Below, piece after piece: positions 16,833 to 25,441 of a stretch of 64,000 bases of DNA. The translations under genes were made by a program, and so were the position numbers. The stretch comes from Mesorhizobium sp. WSM4311 (GTDB lineage: Bacteria > Pseudomonadota > Alphaproteobacteria > Rhizobiales > Rhizobiaceae), in contig NZ_NSFV01000004.1 in the NCBI RefSeq assembly GCF_002295115.1, positions 1 to 64,000 of the forward strand, read 5' to 3'. The notes under the pieces were generated by a model. The model saw only the letters and a list, made by a program, of their open reading frames with translations. It ran no database searches and was not told where the DNA came from. Each line of letters opens with the position of its first letter. Position 1 is the first letter of the stretch.

Positions 16833-18259
16833 AAAAGGTCCGCACCGGCTCGCTGCAATGGATCCTGGTCCGGCGGCTGATCCTGCTGCAGGCGGCGACG
16901 CTGCTCATCTTCATCGTGCTTTGCGCGGCAGCCCTTTGGATCGCCAATCCGCGCCTTTTGATCGACAACGAGGCCGCCGTCGCGGCCGTCAAGGATGCCG
17001 TCGACCGGGACAAGGACGGCAGGCTGATCGTGCGTGAAACGGAGGAACTCACCGCGTTTCGCGAGAGCTTCCCCAATGTCTGGTACCTCGTTCGCGATGG
17101 CAGCGGCGAGAGCGTCCGTGCCGGCAACATACCCGACATCTACACCAAAGGCTTCGACGAGTTGCTTGACGCGGCCGATCACGCCACGATCGGGTTCTCC
17201 GACAAGGACATGCGGCCGGAAGCCTATATCGAAAACGCTTCGACCAAGGCCGGCATGGTGCAGATCATCGCCGCGACGCAGTCGTCGCGCCAGCAAACCG
17301 ACGGCCTCGAAATCAACATTTCGGCCACCGTCGAAGTCGCCCGCAATCCGGACGGCAGCAGGAACTGGGAGCGCGCCCTGCCGGCGCTCGCGCTCGTCAT
17401 CGCGATCCTGCTTTTGCCCATCATTCTCGTCATGGGCACGACGACGCTGGTGACGACGCCAGCCGTGGTGCGCCGTTCCTTCGCCGGCCTTGTCGAAACG
17501 GTCCGCCAGGCGGCGCGCATCGACATCGGCACCCGCGCCATGCAACTGCCGGTCAAGCAGGTGCCGCAGGAAATCGCGCCGCTCGTGCATGCCTTCAACG
17601 AGGCGCTTGCCCGCCTCGCCCAGGGTTACGACCGCCACAACCGTTTCCTCACCGACGCGGCGCATGAACTGCGCACGCCGATCGCCATCCTGCGCACACG
17701 CGCCGAACTTTTGAAGCAGGAACCGCAGAGCGCGCGACTGCTGCGTGACATCGAACGCCTGTCGCATCTTGCCCAGCAACTGCTCGACCATCAGTTGCTC
17801 GACCGCCCGTCGGACCAGCGCCAGATCGTCGATCTCGACGATCTCGTCAGCCGGGTGGCGGCCGACTTCGCACCGCTCGCCATCGAGGCCGGCTATGACC
17901 TTGCCTTCGAACCGTCGCCAAACAAGGCCCGAGCAGAGATCAATGTCCTGCAGATCGAGCGGGCGCTCGCCAACCTAGTGCGCAACGCAATCGAGCATGG
18001 CGGCGGCGGCGGCACGATCACGATCGCCATCGACGCGGCCGGTGGCATCGAGGTGCGCGACGAGGGGCCGGGCATTCCCGCGGAAGAGCACGAGAACGTC
18101 TTCGAGCCCTTCTACCGCTTGCAGCCGCAGTCGCGCGGCGCGGGGCTGGGACTGAACCTCGCCCGGCAGATCGCGCTGCTGCATGACGGGACGATCCGCA
18201 TCCTGACGGGCTCCTGGCGCGGCGCCCGCATCCGCATGGAGTTGCCGGTGCGTTCGTGA
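16829..18259 (+). CDS. Sensor histidine kinase (partner of the preceding regulator)
   Basis: Inner-membrane kinase of 476 residues. TM1 is at about 15-38 (ILLQAATLLIFIVLCAAALWI), a periplasmic sensor region spans about 40-185 (including WYLVRDGSGESVRAG), and TM2 is at about 190-212 (LALVIAILLLPIILVMGTTTL). Then HisKA DAAHELRTPIAILRTRAELL with phospho-His about 277, and a catalytic domain with NLVRNAIEHGGGGG, VRDEGPGIPAEE and GAGLGLNLARQIA. It starts at GTG inside the regulator's last codons. The ligand is unknown. Confidence 0.92.
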   Translation: MKKVRTGSLQWILVRRLILLQAATLLIFIVLCAAALWIANPRLLIDNEAAVAAVKDAVDRDKDGRLIVRETEELTAFRESFPNVWYLVRDGSGESVRAGNIPDIYTKGFDELLDAADHATIGFSDKDMRPEAYIENASTKAGMVQIIAATQSSRQQTDGLEINISATVEVARNPDGSRNWERALPALALVIAILLLPIILVMGTTTLVTTPAVVRRSFAGLVETVRQAARIDIGTRAMQLPVKQVPQEIAPLVHAFNEALARLAQGYDRHNRFLTDAAHELRTPIAILRTRAELLKQEPQSARLLRDIERLSHLAQQLLDHQLLDRPSDQRQIVDLDDLVSRVAADFAPLAIEAGYDLAFEPSPNKARAEINVLQIERALANLVRNAIEHGGGGGTITIAIDAAGGIEVRDEGPGIPAEEHENVFEPFYRLQPQSRGAGLGLNLARQIALLHDGTIRILTGSWRGARIRMELPVRS

Positions 18260-18370
18260 CGTGCCGAGCCCATCGCGTCGGCCGGCCGATGATCCGATGT
18301 CGATCCCTGGCTTATCTGTTTTCTAACCAATTGCCGCTATTGCCATGGCAAGAGCGGGAGCCAGGCTTTG

Positions 18371-19396
18371 GTGGGAACGGGAAAAATCGGCGCGCACCGC
18401 GCGGTCACGCTGTCGGTCGTCGTGCCATGCTACAACGAGCGCGACGGCGTGGCCGAGCTTCACCGACGCGTCAGCGCCGTATGCCTCGAGCAAGGCCGTT
18501 CCTACGAGATCGTGCTTGTCATCGATGGGGCGACCGACGGCACCCGCGAGGCCATTTTCGAACTGGCCGAAAAGGACGACCATGTGGTCGCCATCGACCT
18601 TGCCCGCAATTACGGCCACCAGATCGCCTTGAGCGCGGGGCTGGAATTCTGCCGCGGCGAGCGCATCCTCATTCTCGACGCCGATCTCCAGGATCCGCCA
18701 GAACTGCTCGGCGCGATGATGGCGAAGATGGATGAAGGCTTCGACGTCGTCTACGGCCAGAGGGTCAAGCGCGACGGCGAAGGCTGGTTCAAGCTGGCCT
18801 CCGCCTCGATGTTCTACCGCCTGCTCGGCCGGATGGTCGATGTCGAGATCGCACCGGACTCCGGAGACTTCCGGCTGATGAGCCGCCGGGCGCTCGACCA
18901 TCTGAATGCGATGCCCGAACGCTACAGGTTCATTCGCGGCATGGTGAGTTGGATCGGGCTCAGGCAGGTCGCCTTCCCTTACGAGCGGCACCGGCGCTTC
19001 GCCGGCACCACCCACTATCCGCTGAAGAAGATGATCCTGCTGGCGGTCGACGCGATGACCAGCTTTTCGATCGTGCCTTTGCGGTTTGCCTCGATGCTGG
19101 GGATAATGTTCGGCCTGCTCGGCCTGGTCGTGCTCGGCTACACGCTGATCGAATGGTCCAGGGGCAACGTGGTGCCCGGCTGGACGAGCCTTGCCGCGAT
19201 CATGCTGATCCTGGGCAGCGTCCAGCTTCTAGTGCTCGGCATTTTCGGCGAGTATCTAGGCCGCATGTACATGGAGACGAAGCGGCGGCCGCTGTATTTC
19301 GTCAACGAAATCGTTTCGCGCGACCAGCCGGCCAAGGACAGCGACCTGCCCGTCCATCGCCTGCAGGAGATGGCGAAAAGAGCCGCGCGTGGCTGA
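18371..19396 (+). CDS. GT2 family polyprenyl-phosphate glycosyltransferase (GtrB/DPM1-like)
   Basis: Membrane glycosyltransferase of about 341 residues that typically loads a sugar from a nucleotide donor onto undecaprenyl phosphate. The catalytic domain starts TLSVVVPCYNERDGVAELH, has NYGHQIALSAGLEFCRG (about 80) and the donor-binding DADLQDPPELLGAMM (about 100-114), the DVVYGQRVKRDGEGW block, and acceptor-loop RYRFIRGMVSWIG. Two TM segments follow at about 232-255 and 268-292. The start is GTG 18371 or the adjacent TTG 18368, both behind a GGGAG. It heads a polysaccharide-modification group: a gtrA fragment, a polytopic protein, then an acyltransferase. Confidence 0.9.
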   Translation: MGTGKIGAHRAVTLSVVVPCYNERDGVAELHRRVSAVCLEQGRSYEIVLVIDGATDGTREAIFELAEKDDHVVAIDLARNYGHQIALSAGLEFCRGERILILDADLQDPPELLGAMMAKMDEGFDVVYGQRVKRDGEGWFKLASASMFYRLLGRMVDVEIAPDSGDFRLMSRRALDHLNAMPERYRFIRGMVSWIGLRQVAFPYERHRRFAGTTHYPLKKMILLAVDAMTSFSIVPLRFASMLGIMFGLLGLVVLGYTLIEWSRGNVVPGWTSLAAIMLILGSVQLLVLGIFGEYLGRMYMETKRRPLYFVNEIVSRDQPAKDSDLPVHRLQEMAKRAARG

Positions 19397-19437
19397 GGCG
19401 AAGGGCGAGCGGATGCAACGGGAACGGCATGGGCAGG

Positions 19438-19563
19438 ATGCGGTCGGCTCTTCCGTTTGATGTCTCGCGGATGCTGCGCTTTGGCGCCGTCGGGCTTCTC
19501 TACACGACGCTCGGCCATACACCAGTCGTGGCGGCGACGCCGCCACCTGGAGCCGCGACATGA
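19438..19563 (+). pseudogene. Truncated GtrA-like flippase fragment
   Basis: A 41-codon frame contains SRMLRFGAVGLLYTTLG, which matches the first helix of GtrA-type proteins (RFLRFGxVGxxxTxxx), then loses similarity (HTPVVAATPPPGAAT) and stops. Full GtrA proteins have about 130 residues and four spans. The stop overlaps the next gene's start (ATGA). A GtrB-type gene lies directly upstream, the normal partner order. Confidence 0.5.
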
Positions 19564-21050
19564 ACCAGTCCACAGCAATCGCGGCGGCGAGGCCGTCGCT
19601 CGGGGACGCGCAACGCATCAGGCTGATACTCTGCCTTCTCTGCGCCTGCCTGGTGGCCTATCTGCTTGCCACCTTGGCCAGCGCGATGCTTCAGGATCCC
19701 GACAGTTGGTGGCAGGTGAAGGTCGGATTGGACTTTCTGGAAAACCGGACGTTTCCCGTCGTCGACCCCTATTCCTATACGTTCGCCGGTCAGCCCTGGA
19801 TCGCCAAGGAATGGCTGGGGCAGGTCTTTCTGGCCCTCGCCTACCGTGCCGGCGGCTGGAATGGCGTCGTCACACTGATCATCGCCACGGTCAGCCTGAC
19901 GGTCTTCCTGATGGGATGGTTCCTCAGCGCATGGCTGAAGCCGACACTGGCGATAGCGCTGGCCTTCGCCGCGGCTTTGCTGATCGCCCCGATCTATACG
20001 GCCCGTCCACACGTCTTCACCTTGCCGATCATCGTCGTCTGGACGGCAATGCTGTTTGGCGCCGCGCAGGAAGAGAGAGCCCCGCCCCCGTGGCTGCTGG
20101 TGCTTGTGGTCTTGTGGGCCAACCTTCATGCCACGTTCACCCTGAGCTTCGTCATCGCTGCCTTCGCCGGGCTCGATCTCCTGGCGCGCTCGGGCCTGTC
20201 GAAACCCGCCCTCCTGGCAAAATGGGTTGCTTTCGGCCTGCTCTGCCCGCTGGTCAGCCTGATGCATCCCTATGGGATGAAAGCCATCCTGGCGACGTTC
20301 ACGGTGGCCTATGGCAACGAGGCGGTGCCACTCATCCTGGAGTGGCGGGCGTTCAACGCGCAGGAGCAGATCCTCCAGGAAGCGGTGATGCTGTTGGCGC
20401 TTTTTGGACTTTTGGTATCGAGGCTGCGGATCGGTTGGGCCAAGGCAGTGTTCATCGTCTTCGCCTTGCATGTCTATCTCGCCCATCTGCGGTTCGTATA
20501 TCTGCCCTTCCTGCTGATCCCCTTGGTGATCGCGGTCGAAGTCGCCCGGCAATACCCCTCGGTCTCGACCCCGACCTGGCTGGCGGAAAAGCGTGACGGA
20601 CTGGAAAGACTCTTCGCCAGCCAGTTTTACGCGATCTGCGGCGCAATCGCTGTCCTGCTGATCGGTGCGGTCGTCATCCTCGGCAGTGCCTACCAGGTGG
20701 CGCCGAGCCCGAAGACAGCGGCCAACGGCGCCCTCGCATACGCACGCGATCACCAGCTTTCCGGCAATGTGCTGAATTCCTATAATTTCGGCGGCACGCT
20801 GATCTTTCACGGCATCAAGACCTACGTCGACGGCAGGACGGACCAGCTGTTCCTCGGCGGCTTCACGAAAGCCGAGGACGCGACGGGACACAGCGACGGA
20901 AAACCGCTGCTCGAGGCCCAGTTGAAGAAATACGCCATCGGCTGGGCACTCCTTACGGCCGACGATACCCGCATCCCATTCTTCGCGGAGTTGGGCTGGA
21001 AGCGAGCCTATGCGGACGACGACGCCGTGATCTACCTGCCTCCCGCCTGA
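19560..21050 (+). CDS. Polytopic membrane protein, possible GT-C-type glycosyltransferase
   Basis: Protein of 496 residues with about 9-10 membrane spans, mainly between 20 and 400, and a soluble C-terminal part of about 110 residues (YARDHQLSGNVLNSYNFGG, then IKTYVDGRTDQLFLGGF). The first periplasmic loop has QDPDSWWQVKVGLDFLENR, with acidic/aromatic residues where GT-C enzymes place their catalytic Asp; TARPHVF and HPYG motifs lie in later loops. These features fit dolichyl-phosphate-sugar-dependent transferases, but I cannot assign it firmly. Its ATG overlaps the gtrA fragment's stop, so it belongs to the same transcript as the GT2 gene. Confidence 0.7.
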   Translation: MNQSTAIAAARPSLGDAQRIRLILCLLCACLVAYLLATLASAMLQDPDSWWQVKVGLDFLENRTFPVVDPYSYTFAGQPWIAKEWLGQVFLALAYRAGGWNGVVTLIIATVSLTVFLMGWFLSAWLKPTLAIALAFAAALLIAPIYTARPHVFTLPIIVVWTAMLFGAAQEERAPPPWLLVLVVLWANLHATFTLSFVIAAFAGLDLLARSGLSKPALLAKWVAFGLLCPLVSLMHPYGMKAILATFTVAYGNEAVPLILEWRAFNAQEQILQEAVMLLALFGLLVSRLRIGWAKAVFIVFALHVYLAHLRFVYLPFLLIPLVIAVEVARQYPSVSTPTWLAEKRDGLERLFASQFYAICGAIAVLLIGAVVILGSAYQVAPSPKTAANGALAYARDHQLSGNVLNSYNFGGTLIFHGIKTYVDGRTDQLFLGGFTKAEDATGHSDGKPLLEAQLKKYAIGWALLTADDTRIPFFAELGWKRAYADDDAVIYLPPA

Positions 21051-21264
21051 TCTACAGCCTCCGTTCGAAACCGGTTTCGTCAGCGTTCGAAGATCTGGCA
21101 TCTGCCTTGACATGGATGTTGCAGTGCAGCAAACTTGTGTTGCAGAGCACAGTCCGTGAAACCTACGAGCCACGATTTTTCGAACGACGGGGACATCGCC
21201 GCATGAGGAGCATGTCAGGTTCCGCCGCACGGCTGCCAAGGGCCACGGCGTACGGACCCGCCGA

Positions 21265-23151
21265 ATGAACTACAGGCGTGATATTGATGGCCTGCGGGCC
21301 GTTGCGGTGCTGCCCGTCGTGCTCTTCCATTTCGGCGTATCGGCCATTCCCGGCGGCTTCACCGGTGTCGATATCTTCTTCGTCATATCGGGCTATCTGA
21401 TCAGCGGCAGCCTGCTCGACGACCTCGAGCGCGGCCAGTTCTCGATCGGCCGCTTTTACTGGCGCCGCGCGCGGCGCATCCTGCCGGCGCTGACCTTCGT
21501 CATCCTGCTCGCCAGTGTCGCCGCCTGGTTCATCCTCCTGCCGTCGGATCTCCACGAGTACAGCCTCAGCGTGATCGCGGCCTCGACCTTCTGGTCGAAC
21601 ATCTATTTCTGGAAAACGACCAACTATTTCTCCATCGACGCGGAACTACGGCCGCTGCTGCACACATGGTCGCTTTCGGTCGAGGAGCAGTATTACATCT
21701 TCGCACCGGTCCTGGTGTATCTGATCTACCGATACGCCTCGAAGCGCTGGCTGACGATATTGCTGCCGATTGCCGTAGGCAGTTTTGCCCTGGCGGTCAT
21801 GGCAACCACGCTGGCGCCGACCGCCGGCTTCTACCTGTTGCCGACGCGCATCTGGGAGCTGGCGCTGGGCGCCATGCTGATGCTGAGAAAGCCGCCGGCG
21901 CTTGCCAGCCGTCCGCTGACTGAACTGATCGGGCTGGCCGGTTTTGGCCTGATCGCCTTCGGCTTTCTGACGATTTCGGAAAGCGATCCGTTTCCGGGCT
22001 ACAATGCCCTGTTTCCCTGCATGGGAACGGCGCTGCTCATCTATGCTGGCCAGCCCCATGCGGACAGGCCGGTCCCCGTCGCCACGCAGGTGCTGCGGCT
22101 CGCACCGCTGGTGTGGATCGGCCTTATCTCCTATTCGCTCTACCTCGTTCACTGGCCGATCAATTCGTTCGTCCACTATCTCTCGCTCAAGGCCATCGGC
22201 GTGCCGACGATCATGGCGATGATCGTGGCAAGCGTCGCGCTTGCCACGTTCTCGTGGAAATATGTCGAGCAGCCCTTCCGCCAGAAGCGAGCCTTCACCG
22301 CCCCCCTGCCCATCTTCGCCTTCTCGGCCGCGGCGATCGCCCTGCTGTGCGTCGGCGGCCTGGCCGGTGCGCTGGGCAAGGGTTTTCCGCAACGGTTCCC
22401 GGATTTCTCGACGGAACGGGTCCTGGTGGGTGACTGGCGCAATGGCGTCTGTTTCAACGAGGGCGCGAGCCGGATCGAGAACTGGAACCTCGCCGACTGC
22501 ACCCGAACGCACGGCTTTCCCACCAATGTGCTGCTGTGGGGCGATTCCTTCGCCGCGCACTACGTGTCGGGGCTGGAAGCCAATGCGCAGAAAATCCAGG
22601 CCAATATCATCCAGTATACCTATGCCGGCTGCCCGCCCAATCTGAGCTACTTTTCCTATGCCCGGCCGGCCTGCACGCGTTTCAACGAACGGGCGTTGTC
22701 GATCATCCACGATGCCAACATCCAGGCGGTGATCCTGAGCGGCCGGTGGACCGACTATCAGGCACGGGGCTTCGACGGCCTGCAGAAGACAGTCGACCGG
22801 CTGCGCGACATGGGCGTCAAGGTCTATGTCATCGGCCAGTCTCCGGAGTTCATCGCCGACGTCCAGAAAATCGCCTTCTTCGCAAGAAGGGAGCACGTCG
22901 CGAACACATCCTGGCCGATGGCCATGGATCCGGACATCAACAAGCAGGTGCTGCCATTCGTCAAAGGGGCGACTTTCATCGACCCGCTGGCCTATCTGTG
23001 CGACGCGGCCGGCTGCTCCTATGCCGACGCCGGCACCAGGCAGTTTCTCTACTTCGACTACGGTCATTTCTCGTCCGCCGGCGCGACGCTCGCCATCTCG
23101 AAATACTGGCCAAGCTTTGCCGCCAGCAACAAAGTCGCCAAGGCAAAATAG
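21265..23151 (+). CDS. OafA/YrhL-type acyltransferase with C-terminal SGNH domain
   Basis: Fusion of 628 residues that acylates surface polysaccharide. The N-terminal membrane acyltransferase-3 domain (about 1-350) starts YRRDIDGLRAVAVLPVVLFH with the catalytic His at about 22, and has GGFTGVDIFFVISGYLISG and FYWRRARRILPAL (the RxxR motif); TWSLSVEEQYYIFAP is another family block. The periplasmic SGNH domain (about 370-628) has block I NVLLWGDSFAAHYVSGLE (Ser nucleophile) and block V YFDYGHFSSAGATLAI (Asp/His). The architecture is that of O-antigen or exopolysaccharide acetylases. ATG at 21265. It stands 214 bp after the polytopic gene on the same strand. Confidence 0.92.
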   Translation: MNYRRDIDGLRAVAVLPVVLFHFGVSAIPGGFTGVDIFFVISGYLISGSLLDDLERGQFSIGRFYWRRARRILPALTFVILLASVAAWFILLPSDLHEYSLSVIAASTFWSNIYFWKTTNYFSIDAELRPLLHTWSLSVEEQYYIFAPVLVYLIYRYASKRWLTILLPIAVGSFALAVMATTLAPTAGFYLLPTRIWELALGAMLMLRKPPALASRPLTELIGLAGFGLIAFGFLTISESDPFPGYNALFPCMGTALLIYAGQPHADRPVPVATQVLRLAPLVWIGLISYSLYLVHWPINSFVHYLSLKAIGVPTIMAMIVASVALATFSWKYVEQPFRQKRAFTAPLPIFAFSAAAIALLCVGGLAGALGKGFPQRFPDFSTERVLVGDWRNGVCFNEGASRIENWNLADCTRTHGFPTNVLLWGDSFAAHYVSGLEANAQKIQANIIQYTYAGCPPNLSYFSYARPACTRFNERALSIIHDANIQAVILSGRWTDYQARGFDGLQKTVDRLRDMGVKVYVIGQSPEFIADVQKIAFFARREHVANTSWPMAMDPDINKQVLPFVKGATFIDPLAYLCDAAGCSYADAGTRQFLYFDYGHFSSAGATLAISKYWPSFAASNKVAKAK

Positions 23152-23248
23152 GAATCACGGCCAGCGCCGAGGACCAGCGAAAGCGTTTGTTCGAGGGAAC
23201 CGCTTTGCGATTGCCCGAAGGCCGAACCTCATGGTAACGAGGGCACGC

Positions 23249-23322
23249 GCGGGTATGATGTAATGGTAGCCTGTCAGCTTCCCAAGCTGAACGCGCGGGT
23301 TCGATTCCCGCTACCCGCTCCA
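23249..23322 (+). tRNA. tRNA-Gly (anticodon CCC)
   Basis: The acceptor arm GCGGGTA (23249-23255) pairs with TACCCGC (23312-23318), followed by discriminator T and an encoded CCA (to 23322). The anticodon stem TCAGC/GCTGA frames loop TTCCCAA, giving anticodon CCC, which reads GGG. The T arm GCGGGTTCGATTCCCGC is canonical. The D arm includes TAATGGTAGC. The 4.5 kb that follow are gene-poor and atypical, consistent with use of this tRNA as an integration site in the past, though no integrase or second att copy is visible. Confidence 0.96.
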
Positions 23323-23672
23323 GCTTGCGGACAGGGACCGCAACTCCTGAGCCTGTCTGATTGAAATTGGGATTGGTTTCCGCCACGTCGCGTCTCCTGG
23401 GGCGGGAGCGCAATGCGGTCTCTTAACCGGGCGCGCCTTTTGCTGGTTGCACCCGATATCATTCAAACTGGCGTAAAGATTCGGTCAGGCAACTCTATTC
23501 TTGTAAGGACGCGCTTGCCCGCATTCCTGATCGCCTGTTCGAATGATGCCAGCCTCTTGGGTTCGGCGCATTTTTGCCCCAGCCGGCGGCAACCCACATA
23601 CCCCAACAAACCGCCGGTTAGGCCCGGCTGCTGACCAAGTGCCCCAATCGTCAACCGCCGGGCCGCCAGGGC
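23323..23672. other. Non-coding or degraded stretch after tRNA-Gly
   Basis: 350 bp without a convincing gene. A minus-strand frame of 63 codons (23463-23654) opens with TTG, lacks a ribosome site and resembles nothing I know. No copy of the tRNA 3' end, no integrase remnant and no clear hairpin was seen. Confidence 0.4.
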
Positions 23673-23939
23673 TTATGCTCCATGCAGAGGAAAGCGCGGA
23701 ATTGGTCGATCCGCCTGGCGTGATGGCGCGACGCCGGCGCCATGCTGGTGCCGGTTTTTCAGGTAGCCCGCAAAGATCGACAGCTTCTTTTCATAACCTA
23801 TGCGCACCATAGCTTTGCAGCTGTCGCATCTGAAGCTTCCGATTGTGCGGAGCCAGGAACCAGGCCTTGCCATAGGGTGTGAGCAGGCCGGACAGTGGAA
23901 CTCCATCGTCACGTCGCTCAGTTCATCGCACAAAGCCAT
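23673..23939 (-). CDS. Small zinc-ribbon-like protein
   Basis: Protein of 88 residues with two CxxC pairs: FHCPACSHPM (about 15-20) and FRCDSCKAMVRIGY (about 38-41), spaced as in a zinc ribbon that could bind nucleic acid or protein. The C-terminal half is basic and Pro/His-containing (KNRHQHGAGVAPSRQADR). ATG at 23939 has GGGAG about 10 bases upstream; the frame continues 50 codons further but that part has no support. Unknown function. It sits in the accessory region next to other small minus-strand genes. Confidence 0.6.
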   Translation of the reverse strand: MALCDELSDVTMEFHCPACSHPMARPGSWLRTIGSFRCDSCKAMVRIGYEKKLSIFAGYLKNRHQHGAGVAPSRQADRPIPRFPLHGA

Positions 23940-24110
23940 TTCCGTATTTCTCCCAACCGGTGTCCCATTGAGAACAAACAAGAGTGGCGGAAAATGTTCC
24001 AGGCTGGGCCTTCTGGCGGATCGGGAAGGGACTTCAGTCCTTTGATGGAGGCCGGACTTGACGCCCCAGCGGTCGATCGCGGTCCACATGAGCCCCGGGA
24101 ACAGGCCGCT

Positions 24111-24314
24111 TCAACCGACATGCGGGTCGACAAGGAACGACGCGGCAATCAGGTCGTCGCCCTCGATACGCCCGTGGACATCCTCCAGAAGGGCAGCCAC
24201 CTTCTGGAATGTCTCGATCTCGCCGTCTGTAATGTTCGCTTCGAGCATTCGGGTCTTGAGATCGACGACGCGCGACGCCAAAGCCTCGGAATTCCCAACC
24301 TCACGATGTGACAT
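24111..24314 (-). CDS. Small protein of unknown function
   Basis: Protein of 67 residues, soluble and acidic, mostly helical by composition (SEALASRVVDLKTRMLEANI, then EIETFQKVAALLEDVHGRI). No motif or family was recognised. ATG at 24314 with only a weak AGG upstream. It lies between the zinc-ribbon gene and the DUF1236 gene on the same strand, but the gaps (about 170 and 67 bp) make a common operon uncertain. Codon use looks typical for the window. Confidence 0.5.
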   Translation of the reverse strand: MSHREVGNSEALASRVVDLKTRMLEANITDGEIETFQKVAALLEDVHGRIEGDDLIAASFLVDPHVG

Positions 24315-24380
24315 GGTGATACCTATCGCAATTCCTCGTAAAGCCCGCCGCCAATGAAGGCGACGAGCTGTTACATCAGA

Positions 24381-24680
24381 TCAGTTGTAGACCTTGATGA
24401 TCTTACGCGTGCTCGGTTCCACAAGAACCGTCCGGTTGTCGATCACAACGTAGCGGTATTTGACGTTCGGAACCTCGTGCAACTCGACCGTATCCGGCAG
24501 AGCTGTGCCGACGTTGAGTTCCACTCCCGGAAGCTTGACGGAAGCCAGCGGCTGCTTCTTCACGTATTCGCGTACTACGGTATCCTGCTCAGGTGTGATG
24601 ACAACATCCTCCGCGGCCACTGCGCCAACGCCGGCAAGCAGGACGAGCGCCGCCGCGGCGCTGGTTAGATGCATTCTCAT
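24381..24680 (-). CDS. Secreted DUF1236-like protein
   Basis: Protein of 99 residues with a Sec signal peptide (MRMHLTSAAAALVLLAGVGAVAAE) and a compact mature domain. The mature part starts VVITPEQDTVVREYVKKQPL and contains VELNVGTALPDTVELHEVP, then YRYVVIDNRTVLVEPSTRKI, the hallmark of DUF1236 periplasmic proteins of Rhizobiales (C-terminal VLVDPxTRxIVxVI). Function unknown. AGGAGAAAATT directly precedes the ATG at 24680, which fixes the start although the frame is open 42 codons further up. Confidence 0.78.
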   Translation of the reverse strand: MRMHLTSAAAALVLLAGVGAVAAEDVVITPEQDTVVREYVKKQPLASVKLPGVELNVGTALPDTVELHEVPNVKYRYVVIDNRTVLVEPSTRKIIKVYN

Positions 24681-24864
24681 AATTTTCTCCTCTTGTAATC
24701 TGACGACAGCGGGACCTTCCGCCCGCCGCTGTTCCGAACTTACCGCCAGCGGCATGGTTCCCTGACGGCGGACTTCAGTCGGATACTGGTCGGACCAAAG
24801 GCCCATCTTACTCTCGCGCGGCCCTTTGGAGGGAACTTAAGTCAGGAAAGACGCTTAGTGGCCC

Positions 24865-25260
24865 ATGGGCACACATGGCGTTGAAATCTTCGCCAAACCG
24901 GTTTCACCGGACCATCTATCCGATGATCCGTTGGTGGCGACCCATATATCAAACAGGATTTTAGAGGCGGCTGAGAATTCCGAGACAGCGGCGAAGTCAG
25001 AGCGGGCAGGGGCGACTGAGGCGACTGAGGCGACTGAGGCGACTGAGGCGACTGAGGCGAACAAAACTCCACGTATCGGAGCGGTAGGAAACAAAGACGA
25101 GGTATTGCACAATGAAATTTCGAACCCTCTAGTCCGGATGATCCTGACAGCCTACCGCAGTGACTTTTTCCCCATCCTTTTACTCCTTGCGAACTATACG
25201 CTGTTTGCGTTGGGTGCGGCTCTGTTCGTTCTTCTAGTGTGGATCGTGTATGCTGCCTAG
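24865..25260 (+). CDS. Tail-anchored protein with a Thr-Glu-Ala repeat
   Basis: Protein of 131 residues. The N-terminal part has SPDHLSDDPLVATHISNRIL, which is echoed in a small ORF at 25828-25965. A low-complexity stretch of TEA triplets (about 50-64) is coded by five perfect 9-bp repeats. The C-terminus is a single strong membrane span (LLLLANYTLFALGAALFVLLVWIV) ending one or two residues before the stop, suggesting a tail anchor with the repeat in the cytoplasm. No family was recognised. The ribosome site before ATG 24865 is poor, so expression is uncertain. Confidence 0.5.
   Translation: MGTHGVEIFAKPVSPDHLSDDPLVATHISNRILEAAENSETAAKSERAGATEATEATEATEATEANKTPRIGAVGNKDEVLHNEISNPLVRMILTAYRSDFFPILLLLANYTLFALGAALFVLLVWIVYAA
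25012..25056 (+). repeat. 9-bp tandem repeat, five perfect copies
   Basis: The unit GCGACTGAG occurs five times without mismatch, followed by a partial GCGA. Being a multiple of three, it encodes repeated Thr-Glu-Ala in frame and could change length by slippage without breaking the gene. Confidence 0.95.
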
Positions 25261-25296
25261 AAAGGCGCAAAATAGGGTGCCGTCAATCGGAGCTTC

Positions 25297-25377
25297 CTAG
25301 AAGGACTTTCCAGCCCGCATCCTGGCCCGAGCAATGGCAAGCTGTGTTTCCGTCCTCGCGTACGTTGTCTGGGCCAT
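25297..25377 (-). CDS. Conserved 26-residue ORF, copy 1
   Basis: Reads MAQTTYARTETQLAIARARM and ends RAGKSF. Copy 2 at 26449-26529 differs at only a few positions (for example K/T, D/Y, P/S) and keeps length, start and stop; a third, 5'-truncated copy lies at 27312-27375. It is predicted to be one basic amphipathic helix. No good ribosome site is visible. Each full copy lies about 70-80 bp from a ligase remnant, divergently. It could be a real small protein or the relic of a larger duplicated gene. Confidence 0.4.
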   Translation of the reverse strand: MAQTTYARTETQLAIARARMRAGKSF

Positions 25378-25441
25378 GTTGTCAGCCGCGATAGTAGCCC
25401 CAAAAGTAATGTTATCAGTGACTTATATCACGATTGGCTAA

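Noticed and set aside
19500..21239. Open frame of 579 codons on the minus strand
   Set aside because: Antisense to the polytopic membrane protein; Gln/Asp/Arg-rich shadow without motifs.
23463..23654. 63-codon minus-strand ORF after the tRNA
   Set aside because: Opens with TTG, no ribosome site and no family resemblance; left as unassigned sequence.
25012..25060. Short regularly repeated units as a possible CRISPR array
   Set aside because: The 9-bp units are contiguous without spacers and are in frame in a coding region; no cas genes are near.
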